A stretch of DNA of 64,000 bases from Syncephalis plumigaleata (taxonomy: Eukaryota; Zoopagomycota; Zoopagomycetes; Zoopagales; Piptocephalidaceae), in contig JAIXMF010000013.1 in the NCBI GenBank assembly GCA_025201365.1, forward strand, positions 1 to 64,000. Reading direction: 5' to 3'. Shown one piece after another: positions 62,180 to 64,000 of this stretch (positions are counted from its first letter, which is position 1; each line of letters starts with the position of its first letter). The translations under genes and the position numbers were made by a program. The notes beneath the pieces are model-generated. The model did not search any database. It had not been told where the DNA came from and saw only the letters and a program-made list of their open reading frames with translations.

Positions 62180-64000
62180 ACAACAGCGGTGTTACTGGTG
62201 AAGCGCTCGATACCGCTGATACACCATTTCTCTTACCTACTTGTTTAACCGAAGAACTTGGTGAATTATGGATAGCACGCAAGAGTAGACCCTTGATATC
62301 AGTTCAATTGCCCTTTAATGGAATAATGGCGAACGTATTAATTGATTGCGGTGCTACCGACAATTTCATCGATACCTCGTTTGTTAAGCGGATCAATCAC
62401 CCGCTTATTCCCTATGAGAACAAACAATCAGTTACCCTAGGAAATGGCTCTGTTGGCAGTGTCTTGTATTGTGCGCATAAAATACCTTTATTAATACAAA
62501 ATTATTTACTATATCTTGATTTTGATGTTATGCAATTGGGGAAATATGACGCAATATTAGGCATGCCTTGGTTCGAACAGTACAATCCTAAGATTGATTG
62601 GTTAAGTAGAATCGTTACATTTTACATCGATAACGAACTAGTTACTATTTACCAAAGTAGCGATACTATGACCAAGCCCAAATTCATGACATTGAATGAG
62701 TTAAGCTCCTGTTTCGACGAACCTGACACTATTAGTTATTTAGCCATTGTACGTGAATCCGATTTGAACACTGGTGAATACAATGGCGATAAGCGTTACC
62801 ATAGCTTAGTAACAGAGTTCACTGACGTAACACCCGATAACTTACCCCCTGGGCTACCTCCACGTCGTAACGTGGATTTCGCCATCGAATTGGAACCACA
62901 TATAACACCTCCTGCACGCACACCCTATAGAATGGCAAGAGATGAACAAGAAGAAATGAAACGTCAAATAGATGAACTATTGGAGAAAGGATTTATACAA
63001 CCGAGTACCTCTCCATTCGGCGCACCAGTTCTATTCGTTAGAAAGAAGGATGGACCGCTACGTATGTGCGTTGACTATCGTATGTTGAACAAGATCACTA
63101 TCAAAAACAAGTATCCATTACCACATATTGAATCATTATTCGATCAACTAGAAGGTGCAGCGGTATTTAGTAAGATCGATTTACGGTCTGGTTACCATCA
63201 AATTCGAATCAAAGAGGAGGACGTACATAAGACGGCTTTCACTACTCGTTATGGCCTATATGAATTCAAAGTGTTGCCATTCGGATTATCGAACGCGCCC
63301 GGTACATTCATGCGACTAATGAATGACGTTTTCAGACCGCTTCTCGACCAATGCGTAGTAGTATTTTTAGACGACATACTGGTGTTCAGCAAGAGTCACG
63401 AAGAACATGCCGCTCATTTACGACAAGTATTCGAATTGCTACGACAACATCAATTGTACGCAAAGCTCAGTAAATGTGAATTCGGTCGCGATAAAGTCGA
63501 CTTCTTAGGCCATACTATCAGTAAAGAAGGCATTCAAGCGTCAGAAGATAAAGTCATTAGCATACGAGATTGGCCAGAATTAAAAGACGTTACGAGTGTT
63601 AGGTCATTCCTAGGACTTACCGGGTATTATCGTAAATTTATTAAAGGTTATGCTTTCATTGCAAAGCCTTTAACGAATCTATTACGCAAGGATGTTCCAT
63701 TCAAATTCGAAAAAGAAGAAAGAGATGCTTTCAATCAACTAAAAGAAAGAATGACTAATGCACCGGTATTGCGTTCTAGTAATCCTAGTTTACCATACAC
63801 CGTTACAACGGACGCGTCAAATGACGCAATCGGCGCTGTATTAATGCAAGACGACGGTAACGGTGATAGGCCAGTAGCTTTTATGTCAAAAGTATTGAGC
63901 AATTCACACAAAAAGTACATTACTTACGATAAGGAATTTTTGGCCATTAAAGAAGCCTTACGTATCTGGCGACCGTACTTAATAGGACAAAAATTCACTG
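62165..64000 (+). CDS. Pol of the Ty3/gypsy element (protease, RT, RNase H), continues past window
   Basis: The frame overlaps the end of gag in a different register, in keeping with the programmed frameshifting that this family commonly uses. In order: an aspartic-protease-like segment ('[13 protein letters not shown]'), then RT ('[18 protein letters not shown]', '[19 protein letters not shown]', '[11 protein letters not shown]', '[15 protein letters not shown]') and the start of RNase H ('[15 protein letters not shown]'). It is open to the window edge. Confidence 0.93.

Larger units (their letters stand above)
60833..64000 (+). mobile_element. Ty3/gypsy LTR retrotransposon, left part, runs off the window
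   Basis: Order of parts: LTR, primer-binding site, gag with a zinc knuckle, then protease, reverse transcriptase and RNase H in order. That is the Ty3/gypsy (Metaviridae) layout. Integrase and the right LTR lie beyond the window. In the visible ~3.1 kb the frames are long and open and I see no clear break, so it looks whole so far and probably young. Confirming age needs the right LTR. It sits at an intron edge of VAC14, on the opposite strand to that gene. Confidence 0.92.

Overview
The window is nuclear DNA of a compact, AT-rich eukaryote. Genes lie close together on both strands and carry many short introns, mostly 45-80 nt. Donors are mainly GTAAGT-like, branch sites TACTAAT/CTAAC-like, and acceptors TAG. 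The gene set (PalB/Rim13-type calpain, Hul5-type HECT ligase, CSC1 channel, WDR59/Mtc5, VAC14, TIM23) fits a fungus best, probably an early-diverging AT-rich lineage such as a zoopagomycete. That placement is inference.

Layout. 1-5.5 kb: degenerate repeats, a secreted kinase-like gene, a calpain-7/PalB gene and a small secreted protein. 5.5-7.6 kb: gene-poor, with one tRNA-Arg(UCU). 7.6-16.4 kb: methylmalonate-semialdehyde dehydrogenase, a TMEM184/OSTalpha membrane protein, RPB11, ribosomal protein eL8 and TIM23. 16.6-27 kb: a DPP8/9-type peptidase, WDR59 (GATOR2/SEA complex) and an aldo-keto reductase. 27-36.7 kb: a long gene-poor tract with a ~117-bp degenerate tandem repeat, microsatellites and four unrecognised low-complexity genes. 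36.7-60.8 kb: acetyl-CoA acetyltransferase, Hul5/UBE3C, mitochondrial aconitase, CSC1/TMEM63, an RBR E3 ligase, IWS1/SPN1, a PAP2 lipid phosphatase and the 3' part of VAC14. 60.83-64 kb: the left part of a Ty3/gypsy LTR retrotransposon beside a VAC14 splice acceptor, running off the window.

Functional links. Mitochondrial metabolism and import: ALDH6A1, aconitase, TIM23. Transcription and translation: RPB11, IWS1, eL8, tRNA-Arg. Nutrient and endomembrane signalling: WDR59, VAC14, calpain/PalB. Proteolysis and ubiquitin: DPP8/9, Hul5, RBR. I see no operon-like or biosynthetic cluster, only ordinary fungal gene order.

Most notable: a predicted 4-nt microexon in the calpain gene; two GC-AG introns; about ten places in conserved host genes where one base seems missing, most likely consensus errors; and an LTR element at a VAC14 intron edge. 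Exon coordinates below come from reading splice signals by eye.
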